This document shows positions 8,566 through 17,587 of a stretch of 64,000 bases of DNA, one piece after another. Position numbers and translations under genes: made by a program. The stretch is taken from positions 310,001 through 374,000 of the forward strand of contig NZ_JAKKOT010000007.1 in NCBI RefSeq assembly GCF_021739025.1, read 5' to 3'. This DNA is from Gordonia liuliyuniae (GTDB taxonomy: Bacteria; Actinomycetota; Actinomycetes; Mycobacteriales; Mycobacteriaceae). Under the pieces are notes generated by a model that was not told the origin of the DNA, searched no databases, and worked only from the letters and a program-made list of their open reading frames with translations. Position 1 is the first letter of the stretch, and each line of letters starts with the position of its first letter.

Positions 8566-10848
8566 TCACGAACGATCGCCCGCACCGGCCGGACCGCACT
8601 CGGCGACCACGAGGCGGTTCCGGCCGGTGCGTTTGGCCTCGTACAGGGCGTCGTCGGCGCGGCTCATCGCCGAACCGAGGTCCTCGGAGGCGTCGGCGAC
8701 GGCCAGGCCCGCCGACACGGTGACCGGCCAGCCGGGCACCGGCGACTCGATGTGGGCTTCTTCGACGGCGGCGACCAGCTGTCGCGCACGGTCGGCCACG
8801 GTCGACGCGGTGTCGCCGGTGATGATCGCCGCGAACTCCTCGCCGCCGAGTCGATAGATCCGCGCAGGCACAGCTCTCGCGGACTGGGTGAGCACGTCCG
8901 CGATCTGATCGAGGCACCCGTCGCCCGCGAGGTGCCCGAATGCGTCGTTGAATTGTTTGAGATGGTCTACGTCGATCATCACGATCGCTCTGACACCGGT
9001 GTCACCGTCGGCGGGTCGGCTGGCGGAGTCCTCGGCGAACTGCCGTCGGTTCGGTAAGCCGGTCAGCGGATCGGTCCGTGCGAGAGCATGCAGGCGTTGG
9101 GACCGCTGCCAGTTGAGATTGGCCGCGCGCTGCAGCCGGTACGACGCCTGGATCACCACCGCCGTCATGAAGGTCATCGGCGAGAACGCGAGGTAATCGC
9201 CGTCGTAGGCAGGAACGGCGAGGCACTCGACGACAAGGATCCCGATGTACAGGACGACCATCGCGGGGAACATCAACCGGAACCGGATCTGCACGACGCC
9301 GAGGCTGAGTAGGACGGCGACCGGCATCAGGAAGGTGACGATCTCCTGCGCGTGAGGAACGTCGGACGCGCGCAACCACATCTGTCCGGCGATGACCAGG
9401 GCGACGCATACGACATGGATGACGGCTGCCCACGGACGCAGACGTCGCCAGGTCGCGGCGACGATGGCTACGACCGCGGCCGGAATCATCAGGAAGCCGT
9501 ACACCACCCGGCTCGTCGTCACGGTGGTGTCCGGGAGCGCGAGCAGGCCGGGCGCGACAGCGGCGACGGCGACGACGATCAGCGCGATGCCTGCCATGAT
9601 CACTCGCCGGGCGACGAGTCCTGAACGGTCGAAGTCGGCGAGGAACGCACGATCATGTTCACCCAGGGGATCCTCGACCTCGACGGACACCTCGTCGACC
9701 GGTCGTTGCAGTCGGGCGTCGACCGTCGGGTCTGAGTCCGGGATCAGCGTCGCGGCTGCCACGAGTCGGTTTCGTCCGTCGTGCTTCGCTCGGTAGAGTG
9801 CGGCGTCGGCGGTGGCCGTGAGTACCGCTGCGGCGCGGGCGGGGTCCTCGGGCGGCGACCCGAGTGAGGCGAATCCGGCGGATGCGGTCACGGGCGTGTC
9901 GAACCGTCCGGACGGCAGCTGGAGCGATGCCAGATCGCCACGAACCCGGTCGGCCTGAGCGCGGGCGGTCTCCGGGTCGTCGCCCGACCACACGACGACG
10001 AACTCCTCGCCCGACAACCGCGCCGTGAACGTGCTCGGTCCGTCCACCGAATCGGCGATGCTGCGGCCGATCGCGGCGAGCGTGCGGTCACCGGCTGCGT
10101 GCCCCAGGGCGTCGTTGAGAACCTTGAATCGGTCGACGTCGAGGATGGCGAGCGACACCGGCAGCGGACCGTCGGTCAGCGCTCTCTGAAGCTCGTGATC
10201 GAAAGCACGCCGATTGGGCAGCCGGGTCAGTTCGTCCGTGGTCGACAGGGTGTTCAGGCGACGCTCGCGCACCCAGCCCAGTTCGGTCTCACGCTCGTGG
10301 AGCCAGGACGACGCCAGCGGCACGAAGAAGATCGCGCCCGCCGCGCCGATGTCGACGACGCTCGCGCTGGTGATCGGGATCGTCGTCGCCTCGATGATCG
10401 CGAGAGTCGCGAAGCCGACGAGCATCGCGGGCACCAGCACGACGAACCGAATGTGCACCACCAACAGGCTCGCAAGGTACGCGATCGGTATCAGGATGGG
10501 GATCTCGTCGTAGCCGCCCTGCTCCGACAGCGACCGAATCACCATGAAGGTGATGACATCGAGATACACGGACGCGATGAACAGCCCCGTCGACCAGGGC
10601 GGTGGCGTGCGAGGCAGACAACTCACCACCCGGATCGCGGCCGGCACGACGAGCCAGAGGCTCGCGAACGCCCAGTCGTGGATGAGCGGATGCGGTTCGT
10701 TGAACAGGATCGGACGCAGTATCCACATCGCGGCCAGTCCCAGCGCCATGATCACGGTGACCTGCGCTTTGGTCGCTCGGCCTGCCGCGACGAAGTCCGC
10801 GTGGAACAGCGCGGACTCGTGGGACCGGGACGCAGGGAGACGAATCAT
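8566..10848 (-). CDS. Membrane diguanylate cyclase with two complete [membrane sensor + GGDEF] units
   Basis: A 760-residue protein built of two similar halves. Residues 1-200 hold about six membrane helices, followed by a GGDEF domain with signature SGEEF (RLPNRRAFDHEL, ILDVDRFKVLNDALGH). Residues about 410-575 hold a second six-helix region, followed by a second GGDEF domain with signature GGEEF (GLPNRRQFAEDS, MIDVDHLKQFNDAFGH). GGDEF domains make cyclic di-GMP as dimers. Neither domain has the RxxD product-inhibition site five residues upstream of its signature. No EAL domain is present. It is convergent with fadE25, 14 bases apart. SGEEF may be weak or inactive; GGEEF is a known active variant. 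Confidence 0.9.
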   Translation of the reverse strand: MIRLPASRSHESALFHADFVAAGRATKAQVTVIMALGLAAMWILRPILFNEPHPLIHDWAFASLWLVVPAAIRVVSCLPRTPPPWSTGLFIASVYLDVITFMVIRSLSEQGGYDEIPILIPIAYLASLLVVHIRFVVLVPAMLVGFATLAIIEATTIPITSASVVDIGAAGAIFFVPLASSWLHERETELGWVRERRLNTLSTTDELTRLPNRRAFDHELQRALTDGPLPVSLAILDVDRFKVLNDALGHAAGDRTLAAIGRSIADSVDGPSTFTARLSGEEFVVVWSGDDPETARAQADRVRGDLASLQLPSGRFDTPVTASAGFASLGSPPEDPARAAAVLTATADAALYRAKHDGRNRLVAAATLIPDSDPTVDARLQRPVDEVSVEVEDPLGEHDRAFLADFDRSGLVARRVIMAGIALIVVAVAAVAPGLLALPDTTVTTSRVVYGFLMIPAAVVAIVAATWRRLRPWAAVIHVVCVALVIAGQMWLRASDVPHAQEIVTFLMPVAVLLSLGVVQIRFRLMFPAMVVLYIGILVVECLAVPAYDGDYLAFSPMTFMTAVVIQASYRLQRAANLNWQRSQRLHALARTDPLTGLPNRRQFAEDSASRPADGDTGVRAIVMIDVDHLKQFNDAFGHLAGDGCLDQIADVLTQSARAVPARIYRLGGEEFAAIITGDTASTVADRARQLVAAVEEAHIESPVPGWPVTVSAGLAVADASEDLGSAMSRADDALYEAKRTGRNRLVVAECGPAGAGDRS

Positions 10849-10977
10849 AGGCGGGACTGAGAACTTTCGTGGCAGGGGACGGCGAGGTCGAGCAGTGCAG
10901 ATCGCAGGCAGTGATTGGCATCACAGCGTGCGGCCGCGTCTTAATGTATTCGCTCGCCGATTGCCAGATGTTTCAGG

Positions 10978-11928
10978 TCACCCGATGAGCGGTGCCAAGG
11001 TCTCGCCGAGCAGACTCACCCGACCCGGCAGGTGGCCGTTCGCCATCAAATTGACACTGAATCCGTCGACACCGGACTCCAACAGGGCCTCGTAGCGGGC
11101 TCGGACCTCGTCTGGGCTGCCGACGATGAAGCCGTCGCGACGCCCGGCGGCCTGCGGCGCGCGTTCGATGTAGGCGTCGAGCTCGGCAACCGCCTGATCG
11201 TGCGTCTGGGCGATGCACGCATAGGTCTGGAGGCTTACGGTGATCTCCGACCGGTCCCTGCCGAGGCGCTCGCAGTGTCCGTCGAGCGCGGCGAGCTTGC
11301 GGCCGATCTGGTCGGGTGCGCAGATGATGTTCGACTCGTCGGCGTACTGGGCGACCATCCGCAGCGTCTTGCGCTCGCCGCCGCCGCCGATCATCACCGG
11401 GACGCGGGTCAGAGGAGCGGGGGAGTTCACGGCGTCACGCACCGTGTACCACTTCCCGTCCAAGCTCGGGCGTTCTCCCCGCAGCATGCCGAGCACGATC
11501 TGCAGGGACTCCTCGAGGCGCTCGAAGCGATCGGTGAACGTACCGAACTCGAAACCGAGACTGTCGTGTTCGAGCTCGAACCAGCCCGCGCCGATCCCGA
11601 GCTGAGCGCGGCCGCCCGACACCACGTCGAGAGCGGTGACCGTCTTGGCGAGCAGAGCAGGCTCACGATACGTGTTACCGGTGACGAGCGCGGACAGCCG
11701 GACCCGCGAGGTGTGCTGTGCGAGCGCCGACAACAGCGTGTAGCACTCGATCATCTCCTGGTCGTGGGCGCCGATCATCGGCAGCTGATAGAAGTGGTCC
11801 ATCACGAACACGGTGTCGAAGCCCGACTCGTCGGCTTCGACGGCCTGAGCGCGAATCCGATCGAAGAGGTCCGCGGGGGCGACGCCGGGGTAGGTGAAGT
11901 TCGGGATCTGGTAACCGAGTCGTGTCAT
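10978..11928 (-). CDS. LLM-class F420-dependent oxidoreductase
   Basis: A luciferase-like monooxygenase fold enzyme of 316 residues (TIGR03560-like in character). The N-terminus is MTRLGYQIPNFTYPGV, and the barrel motifs VFVMDHFYQ, GRAQLGIGAGWFELEH and PVMIGGGGERKTLRMVAQYAD are typical of F420-dependent members of actinobacteria. The ATG at 11928 overlaps the TGA of the TIGR03089 gene (ATGA), so the two are coupled. The substrate is not predictable from the sequence. Confidence 0.87.
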   Translation of the reverse strand: MTRLGYQIPNFTYPGVAPADLFDRIRAQAVEADESGFDTVFVMDHFYQLPMIGAHDQEMIECYTLLSALAQHTSRVRLSALVTGNTYREPALLAKTVTALDVVSGGRAQLGIGAGWFELEHDSLGFEFGTFTDRFERLEESLQIVLGMLRGERPSLDGKWYTVRDAVNSPAPLTRVPVMIGGGGERKTLRMVAQYADESNIICAPDQIGRKLAALDGHCERLGRDRSEITVSLQTYACIAQTHDQAVAELDAYIERAPQAAGRRDGFIVGSPDEVRARYEALLESGVDGFSVNLMANGHLPGRVSLLGETLAPLIG

Positions 11929-12617
11929 TCTCCCGAATGTACTGCCGTCGCCTTCTCCATGGCGGCGATCGCGGCCACGCGCTCGGCGTCCGCGCCGCGC
12001 ACCCACACCAGCGACGCGCCGTGCAGCAGTGGTGCCACCACGTTCGCGGCGATCGTCTCGGCCGTGTTCCACGGGAGTGTCGATACGATCCGATCACCCT
12101 GGCGCGCGGTCGATTCCGTGGCCGCCAGGGTCTCGGTGGACAGGTCGTTCAGGGCGAGTCGCCCGGTGCCGGACGGCCGATACTGGTCGCCGTGCGCGCG
12201 GACCGACTCGCCGAAGTCGTTCACCCCGATCGGCAGTTCCCGCGAGCCCATCGCGAACGGATCGAGCGGGACGACGACGACCTCGTCGGCGTCGTGCGCG
12301 TCGAGGCGGCCACGGCTGGTGAACACCACCCGAGCGTCCCCGTCGGCGTCGTCGACCAGGACGTGCGCTCCCGCCCACCATGCCCCGAGGAGGACCGCCG
12401 CGCTCTGCCAGTGTTCGGGGAGGTCGACGCGCACCTCGTCGCCTGGGGCCAGACCGATCTCGTCGCGCAGGTAGTTGGCGATCTTCGCCGCCCAGTTGCC
12501 GAGCGTCGCCGCGGACAACTCGGTGCGTTCGCCGGTGCCTTCGTCGTAGAAGGTGAACAGCGGGCGGGCGTGGTCGGCGACCCGACCGAGGACGAGTGCG
12601 GTCAACGTGTCAGTCAT
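11925..12617 (-). CDS. TIGR03089-family protein (AMP-ligase-like remnant fold, function unknown)
   Basis: A 230-residue protein resembling the N-terminal part of acyl-AMP ligases (FTFYDEGTGERTELSAATLGNWAAKIANYL, EHWQSAAVLLGAWWAGAHVLVDD) but without the adenylation P-loop and without the C-terminal lid. This is the actinobacterial TIGR03089 family, and the M. tuberculosis homologue (Rv3268) also lies beside the LCP gene. It is the first gene of a pair coupled to the LLM oxidoreductase. Enzyme activity seems unlikely because the catalytic parts are missing. Confidence 0.85.
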   Translation of the reverse strand: MTDTLTALVLGRVADHARPLFTFYDEGTGERTELSAATLGNWAAKIANYLRDEIGLAPGDEVRVDLPEHWQSAAVLLGAWWAGAHVLVDDADGDARVVFTSRGRLDAHDADEVVVVPLDPFAMGSRELPIGVNDFGESVRAHGDQYRPSGTGRLALNDLSTETLAATESTARQGDRIVSTLPWNTAETIAANVVAPLLHGASLVWVRGADAERVAAIAAMEKATAVHSGE

Positions 12618-12640
12618 AGGACCATCGTCGCCGACGCCGC

Positions 12641-14404
12641 TCAGTTGACGCAGACCGGGCCGTCGTTGTCGGCCTTGATGACCGTGGGCGATTTGGTGGA
12701 CGGCTGCGACGACGATCCTTCGTCAGATCCGGAATCGTCACCGCCCTGGTCGCCGGTGTTGACGATCGAACCCGCGCCGACGTACGTGTTGGTGAGCGCG
12801 AGCTTGAGGCGATCCTCCGGCAGCGACGAGTCCACCCGGATCTCGATACCGCCACCGAGGTCGGTCACCAACTGCTTGGCGCCCTCATTGTCCTTCGAGT
12901 TCGCGAACACCAGCGAGTCGAACTCGTTCATCGGCTTAGTCGAGGTGGCGCCACGTTTGAAGCCGCGGCCGGCCAGCAGTCTCGACACGTTGCCTGCGAG
13001 CCCCTCGACGGTGCCCGCGTTCACGACGTCCACCGTGTAGTCGGCTCGCGGATCGTCCGACTCCGACTTCGACGACTCACCGCCGCCCAACAGGCGTTCG
13101 ACGAAGGCGTGCACCGCAGTCGGGTCGATGCCGAGCACGCTCTGGGTGCCGTCCTCGCTCCACGCCTGGTCGTCGGCGACCGGGATGGTGGCGAACTTGA
13201 TGTTGCCCCCGGTCAGATCCTTGAGTTGTTCGGCGAACCCGAGGATGTCCCAGCCGTCGTCGAGGAGCACCGACTTCGACACCGCGTCCTGCAGTTCGTT
13301 GAGCTTGCCGGTGTCGGTGAGAGTCTGTGTCGACAGGATCTGCTGTGCGAGGGAGGCCATGTAGACCTGCTGGCGAGTGATGCGGTCGAGGTCGCCGCGC
13401 GGCAGATTGTGGCGCTGTCGGACGAAGCTCAAGGCCTGCGGGCCGTCGAGGGTCTGCCTCCCCTTGTGAAAACGCGCTCCCGACAACGGTTCCCGGACCG
13501 CGTGCTTGAGACACACTTCGACGCCGCCTACCGCGTCGGTGAGCAACGCGAACCCGAGGAGGCCGACCTCGGCATAGTGGTCGACGGTGACGCCGGTCAG
13601 GTTCCCGACGGTCTTGATCAACGCCTGTCGACCGGCTTTGGTACCCGCTTCCTCCGCCTCGGCTTCGCTCGCGCCGTCCTCGACCTCCTTCGCGCGGACC
13701 GTCTCCCGCGTCGCGCCGTATGCGGCGTTGACCTTGCTCTTACCGAGGCCTGGGACGTCGACGTACGAGTCTCGCGGGATCGACACCGCGGTGGCGGCCG
13801 AGCCGTCATTCGGAATGCGGACGAGCAGGATGGTGTCCGTGCTCGTCGTGACCTCACCGCTCACCCTCAGACGTTTGAGCTCGTCCTCGGGGAGCGGATT
13901 GCCGTTCGCATCGTTCCGCGAATCGGTGCCCACCAGAAGGATGTCCACCGCGCCGTCGTCGCCGCCGCCGAGACCGAGGCCGCCGATCTGGGTGGCCGAC
14001 GACCGGATCGAATTGACTTCACTCCAGCCGAAGCCGGTTACCACCAGGACGACGATCGCTAACAGCGCGACGACGGTGCGGCCGATGTGCTTGGGGGCGA
14101 TCCCGGCGATGGGCCGCGTGGCCCACAGTTTCACCGTGTCCCGGAATGAGCCGGCCGTCACCGTGCGCTTGCCACCCGACGTCTCCGACGGCTTCGCAGC
14201 CGGCCGCCGCTTGCGGGGACGGGTGTGGATCTCGTCGGAGGTCCGACGGCGCCGCGCCGCGGTGTCCACCGGTGCCGGGCGGCGTCGACGCGGTGCATCC
14301 CCACGCGGAGCATCCCCACGCGGACGCGACGGTGTGCCGTCGGCGCTTCCGCGTGTGCCCCCGCGGGGGGAGTCGTCCCCGCCGCCTTCACGTCGCTGAT
14401 CCAC
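12641..14404 (-). CDS. LytR-CpsA-Psr (LCP) family cell wall polymer ligase
   Basis: About 587 residues from GTG at 14404, which has GAAGGG upstream. A long basic, Pro/Arg-rich cytoplasmic tail (about 1-105) precedes one membrane helix (VVALLAIVVLVVTGFGW). The outside LCP domain carries DILLVGTDSR, the TSTDTILLVRIP strand, SIPRDSYVDVPG and RQRHNLPRGDLDRITRQQ with the conserved Arg residues that bind polyprenyl diphosphate. A C-terminal LytR_C domain (YTVDVVNAGTVEGLAGNVSRLL) and a Ser/Gly-rich tail end it. LCP proteins attach arabinogalactan to peptidoglycan in mycolata, and the divergent rmlD-wbbL genes make the linker of that polymer. Confidence 0.92.
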   Translation of the reverse strand: MDQRREGGGDDSPRGGTRGSADGTPSRPRGDAPRGDAPRRRRPAPVDTAARRRRTSDEIHTRPRKRRPAAKPSETSGGKRTVTAGSFRDTVKLWATRPIAGIAPKHIGRTVVALLAIVVLVVTGFGWSEVNSIRSSATQIGGLGLGGGDDGAVDILLVGTDSRNDANGNPLPEDELKRLRVSGEVTTSTDTILLVRIPNDGSAATAVSIPRDSYVDVPGLGKSKVNAAYGATRETVRAKEVEDGASEAEAEEAGTKAGRQALIKTVGNLTGVTVDHYAEVGLLGFALLTDAVGGVEVCLKHAVREPLSGARFHKGRQTLDGPQALSFVRQRHNLPRGDLDRITRQQVYMASLAQQILSTQTLTDTGKLNELQDAVSKSVLLDDGWDILGFAEQLKDLTGGNIKFATIPVADDQAWSEDGTQSVLGIDPTAVHAFVERLLGGGESSKSESDDPRADYTVDVVNAGTVEGLAGNVSRLLAGRGFKRGATSTKPMNEFDSLVFANSKDNEGAKQLVTDLGGGIEIRVDSSLPEDRLKLALTNTYVGAGSIVNTGDQGGDDSGSDEGSSSQPSTKSPTVIKADNDGPVCVN

Positions 14405-14534
14405 GCCTCGGTCGTTCCCTTCACTGCATGTCGTCGACGCGCGCCGTTCGACGCGCTCTCCGCCCGAGGATACTGGCGAGTCCGGTGCGGGTCGGGGAAG
14501 CGCGCCCCGGCGTGGGCGATGCCACGCTCGCAGT

Positions 14535-14640
14535 GAGATAGGGCGGGGGGAGATACGGCGGGGGGAGATAGCGCGGGGGGAATACAGCGGGAAGAGAGAC
14601 ACAGCGGGAGGGGACACACAGCGGACGGGAGACACGGGCA
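14535..14640. repeat. G-rich tandem repeat array between the LCP gene and rmlD
   Basis: Three near-identical 15-bp units (starting 14535, 14550, 14565; pattern GAGATANNGCGGGGG) are followed by about four decayed units of 15-17 bp (AATACAGCGGGAAG, GACACAGCGGGAGG and so on). The array fills most of the 263-bp divergent gap that must hold the promoters of both genes. Runs of six Gs recur in register on the plus strand. Confidence 0.8.
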
Positions 14641-14667
14641 GTAGAGCGCGATCGCCGGTGAGGCACG

Positions 14668-15582
14668 ATGGTCGGCGTGAACCATCCTTCGACGATCTAT
14701 GTGATCGGTGCCGCAGGCCAGCTCGGATCCGCGCTCCTGTCCTCCCACTCGGTCCCCGACGACGCCCGCGTGGTGGGGATGCGATCGTCCGACATCGACA
14801 TCACCTCCCCGAACTCCGTCGAGACGTCGCTCACCGACCTCGCCGCGGGAGACGTCGTACTCAACGTCGCCGCGTACACCGACGTCGACGCCGCCGAGAC
14901 GGCGAGCGGTGCCGCCTACGCGGTGAACGCCGATGGGTCGGCGCACCTCGCCGCGGCCACCTCGGCTGCCGACGCACATCTGATCCACGTCTCGACCGAC
15001 TACGTTTTTCCGCGCGGCGCGTGGACGTTCCCGCTCGAACCGTCCGACCTGCCCGTCGACGCGGCGCCCGACACCGTCTACGGAGCGAGCAAACTCGCCG
15101 GTGAACGGGCGGTGCTCCGTGCCGACCCGGACGCCGTCGTCGTACGAACGGCGTGGCTGTTCACCGGCCGCGCCCCGGTCCGCGACTTCGTCACAACGAT
15201 GCGGCGACTGGAAGGCGAGCGCGACGAACTGACCGTCGTCGACGACCAGCGCGGCTCGCCGACGTATGCGCCCGACCTGGCCGACGGACTGTGGGAGCTC
15301 GTCGCACGCCTCCGGTCGGGTCGTTCGGGCGGTGGAGAGGTGCTGCACGCGACTAACGGCGGCGACGCCACCTGGTGTGATCTCGCTCGCGCTGTCTTCG
15401 CCGGGATTGGAGCCGATCCGAGCCGCGTAAAGCCTTGCAGCACAGCACAATTCCCCCGTCCCGCGGCACGTCCGGCGTACTCTGTGCTGTCCGCGGTGAG
15501 CTGGGTGCGAGCGGGTCTGACTCCGCTGCGTGACTGGCCGGACGCCCTACAGGACGCGCTCGACGTGTCGTCTTCGGGTTAG
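14668..15582 (+). CDS. rmlD: dTDP-4-dehydrorhamnose reductase RmlD
   Basis: RmlD makes dTDP-L-rhamnose, the donor for the rhamnose residue in the arabinogalactan linker. The 304-residue protein is an extended SDR: NAD(P)-binding YVIGAAGQLGSALL, NVAAYTDVDAAE, HVSTDYVF, the catalytic Tyr/Lys in VYGASKLAGE, and the substrate region RTAWLF. GAGG lies 7 bases before ATG 14668. wbbL follows 9 bases after the stop. A weakened Rossmann spacing is not seen; length is normal. Confidence 0.94.
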   Translation: MVGVNHPSTIYVIGAAGQLGSALLSSHSVPDDARVVGMRSSDIDITSPNSVETSLTDLAAGDVVLNVAAYTDVDAAETASGAAYAVNADGSAHLAAATSAADAHLIHVSTDYVFPRGAWTFPLEPSDLPVDAAPDTVYGASKLAGERAVLRADPDAVVVRTAWLFTGRAPVRDFVTTMRRLEGERDELTVVDDQRGSPTYAPDLADGLWELVARLRSGRSGGGEVLHATNGGDATWCDLARAVFAGIGADPSRVKPCSTAQFPRPAARPAYSVLSAVSWVRAGLTPLRDWPDALQDALDVSSSG

Positions 15583-15591
15583 TCTGTCGCG
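15580..15591 (+). promoter_or_regulatory. TANNNT box for leaderless wbbL transcription
   Basis: TAGTCT at 15580-15585 stands six bases before the GTG start at 15592, the spacing of actinobacterial leaderless promoters. No Shine-Dalgarno sequence is present, which fits. It would give wbbL a promoter of its own inside the rmlD-wbbL pair. Confidence 0.5.
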
Positions 15592-16470
15592 GTGACTGCA
15601 CCCTTCGGCGTGGTGACCGTGACGTACTCGTCCGGTGACTACCTGCACAACTTTCTGCGCACGCTCTCCGACGCGACGCAGCACACGCCGCACGTCGTGA
15701 TCGCCGACAACGGGTCGACCGACGGGGCACCCGAGAAGGCTGCTGCCGACCACGACAACGTGACACTCGTGGAGACCGGCGGAAACATCGGCTACGGCGG
15801 CGCCATGAACCGCGGCGTCGCCGAACTCGACCCCGACGTCGAGTTCATCGTCATCGCGAACCCCGACGTCGAGTGGTCGCCCGGCTCGCTCGACGAGCTC
15901 GTCGCCGCCGCACGACGCTGGCCGCGTGCCGCGAGCCTCGGCCCACTCGTCACCGAACTCGACGGTTCGGTGTACCCGTCGGCGCGCGCCGTCCCCGATC
16001 TCGTAGCGGGTACGGGGCACGCAGTCCTCGGAGCCGTGTGGCCGTCGAACCCGTGGACCAAGGCGTATCGCGACGACGAACGAGGCCTCACCGAACGTCC
16101 GGTCGGCTGGCTGTCCGGATCGTGCCTACTGGTGCGCCGCAGCGCGTTCGACGGCGTCGACGGCTTCGACTCCCGCTACTTCATGTTCATGGAGGACGTG
16201 GACCTCGGCGACCGCTTCGGCCGAGCCGGCTGGCTCAACGTGTACGTGCCGAGCGCTCGCGTGCTGCACGCCAAGAGTCACTCGGTCAGCAAGCATCCCG
16301 AGAAGATGATCCCGGCGCACCACGCGAGCGCGTACCGCTTCAACGCGGACCGCAATCCGGGGCCGCTCCGCGCACCCCTGCGCCTGGCGCTGCGGGCCGG
16401 ACTCGCCGTCCGATCGAAGATCGCGGTCGCCGCGGCTCTGCGCGAGCGACGCCGCGCCGAGCAGCCGTGA
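15592..16470 (+). CDS. wbbL: Rhamnosyltransferase WbbL (GT2 family)
   Basis: WbbL adds L-rhamnose to GlcNAc-PP-decaprenol, building the disaccharide that links arabinogalactan to peptidoglycan; it is essential in mycobacteria. The 292-residue GT-A fold shows VVTVTYSSGDYL at the N-terminus, IADNGSTDG (nucleotide), the metal-binding NPDVEWSPGS, GWLSGSCLLVRRSAFDGVDGFD, and FMFMEDVDLGDRFGRAGW with the ED acid motif. It lies between rmlD (donor synthesis) and the mannose nucleotidyltransferase gene, as in M. tuberculosis Rv3266c-Rv3264c. Confidence 0.93.
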   Translation: MTAPFGVVTVTYSSGDYLHNFLRTLSDATQHTPHVVIADNGSTDGAPEKAAADHDNVTLVETGGNIGYGGAMNRGVAELDPDVEFIVIANPDVEWSPGSLDELVAAARRWPRAASLGPLVTELDGSVYPSARAVPDLVAGTGHAVLGAVWPSNPWTKAYRDDERGLTERPVGWLSGSCLLVRRSAFDGVDGFDSRYFMFMEDVDLGDRFGRAGWLNVYVPSARVLHAKSHSVSKHPEKMIPAHHASAYRFNADRNPGPLRAPLRLALRAGLAVRSKIAVAAALRERRRAEQP

Positions 16471-16513
16471 CGAGCACCCGCGCATCCGACACGTAATTCT
16501 GGAAGGAAACTCT

Positions 16514-17587
16514 GTGGCACCGTCTGTTCAGGCACTGGTCCTCGTCGGCGGCAAAGGCACCCGGCTGCGTCCGTTGACGCTGTCCGCACCCAAGCCGATG
16601 CTTCCGACGGCCGGGCAGCCGTTCCTCACGCACCTGCTGTCGCGGATCCGCGAAGCGGGCGTAACCGACGTCGTCCTCGGGACGTCGTTCAAGGCCGAAG
16701 TGTTCGAACGGCACTACGGCGACGGATCGTCGCTCGGGCTCAACCTGACGTACGTGACCGAAGAGCAGCCGCTGGGCACCGGCGGCGGCATCCGTAACGT
16801 CTACGACTCGTTGACCGCTGACACGATCCTCGTCTTCAACGGCGACGTGCTGGGCGGCACCGACATTCGCGACGTGGTGACGACCCATCAGGAGTCGGGC
16901 GCGGAAGTGACGCTCCACCTGGTCCGGGTGAGCGACCCGCGTGCGTTCGGCTGCGTGCCGACGGACGCGAACGGCCGTGTCACCGCGTTCCTCGAGAAGA
17001 CGCAGGACCCGCCGACCAACCAGATCAACGCGGGCACCTACGTCTTCAACCGCGACGTCATCGGGGAGATCCCGTCGAACCGCGCGGTCTCGGTGGAGCG
17101 CGAAGTGTTCCCGTCGCTCCTCGCCCAGGGGCGCCACATCCACGCGCACGTCGACGCCGCGTACTGGCGTGACATGGGCACCCCGGAAGACTTCGTGCGC
17201 GGCAGCGCCGACCTGGTGCGCGGCATCGCCCCGTCGCCCGCGATCGCGCAGCAGTGCGGTGAAGCTCTCGTGCTCGACGAGGCCGACGTGGCGCGCAACG
17301 CGGTGCTCATCGGCGGGACCGTCGTCGGCCGCGGGGCCACTGTCGGTGCTCGCGCACGACTCGACGGGGCGGTCGTGTTCGACGGCGCGGTCATCGAAGC
17401 TGGTGCAGTGGTCGAACGCAGCATCGTCGGCTTCGGCGCGCGCGTCGGTGCAGGCGCGCTCGTCCGCGACACGGTGATCGGCGACCGCGCTTCCATCGGC
17501 GCGCGCTGTGAACTGCTGCGCGGTGCCCGCGTGTGGCCGGAGATCCAGATCCCCGACAGCGGGATCCGATTCTCGACGGACGTCTAG
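16514..17587 (+). CDS. manB: Mannose-1-phosphate guanylyltransferase (GDP-mannose pyrophosphorylase)
   Basis: Makes GDP-mannose from mannose-1-phosphate and GTP for lipomannan, PIMs and glycoproteins. The 357-residue enzyme has the nucleotidyltransferase signature LVGGKGTRLRPLTLSAPKPMLP (split here: GGKGTRLRPLT then PKPM), the metal site FNGDVLGG, and a C-terminal left-handed beta helix of hexapeptide repeats (about 250-340). GTG 16514 has GGAAGG upstream. In M. tuberculosis this enzyme is called ManB (Rv3264c) although elsewhere ManC is the usual name. Its last four bases overlap a convergent lipoprotein gene. Confidence 0.9.
   Translation: MAPSVQALVLVGGKGTRLRPLTLSAPKPMLPTAGQPFLTHLLSRIREAGVTDVVLGTSFKAEVFERHYGDGSSLGLNLTYVTEEQPLGTGGGIRNVYDSLTADTILVFNGDVLGGTDIRDVVTTHQESGAEVTLHLVRVSDPRAFGCVPTDANGRVTAFLEKTQDPPTNQINAGTYVFNRDVIGEIPSNRAVSVEREVFPSLLAQGRHIHAHVDAAYWRDMGTPEDFVRGSADLVRGIAPSPAIAQQCGEALVLDEADVARNAVLIGGTVVGRGATVGARARLDGAVVFDGAVIEAGAVVERSIVGFGARVGAGALVRDTVIGDRASIGARCELLRGARVWPEIQIPDSGIRFSTDV

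Noticed and set aside
12641..14635. Longer LCP protein starting at 14635
   Set aside because: The extra 77 codons are the translation of the G-rich tandem repeats (ISPRR-type repeats) and would leave no promoter space before rmlD; GTG 14404 has a ribosome site.
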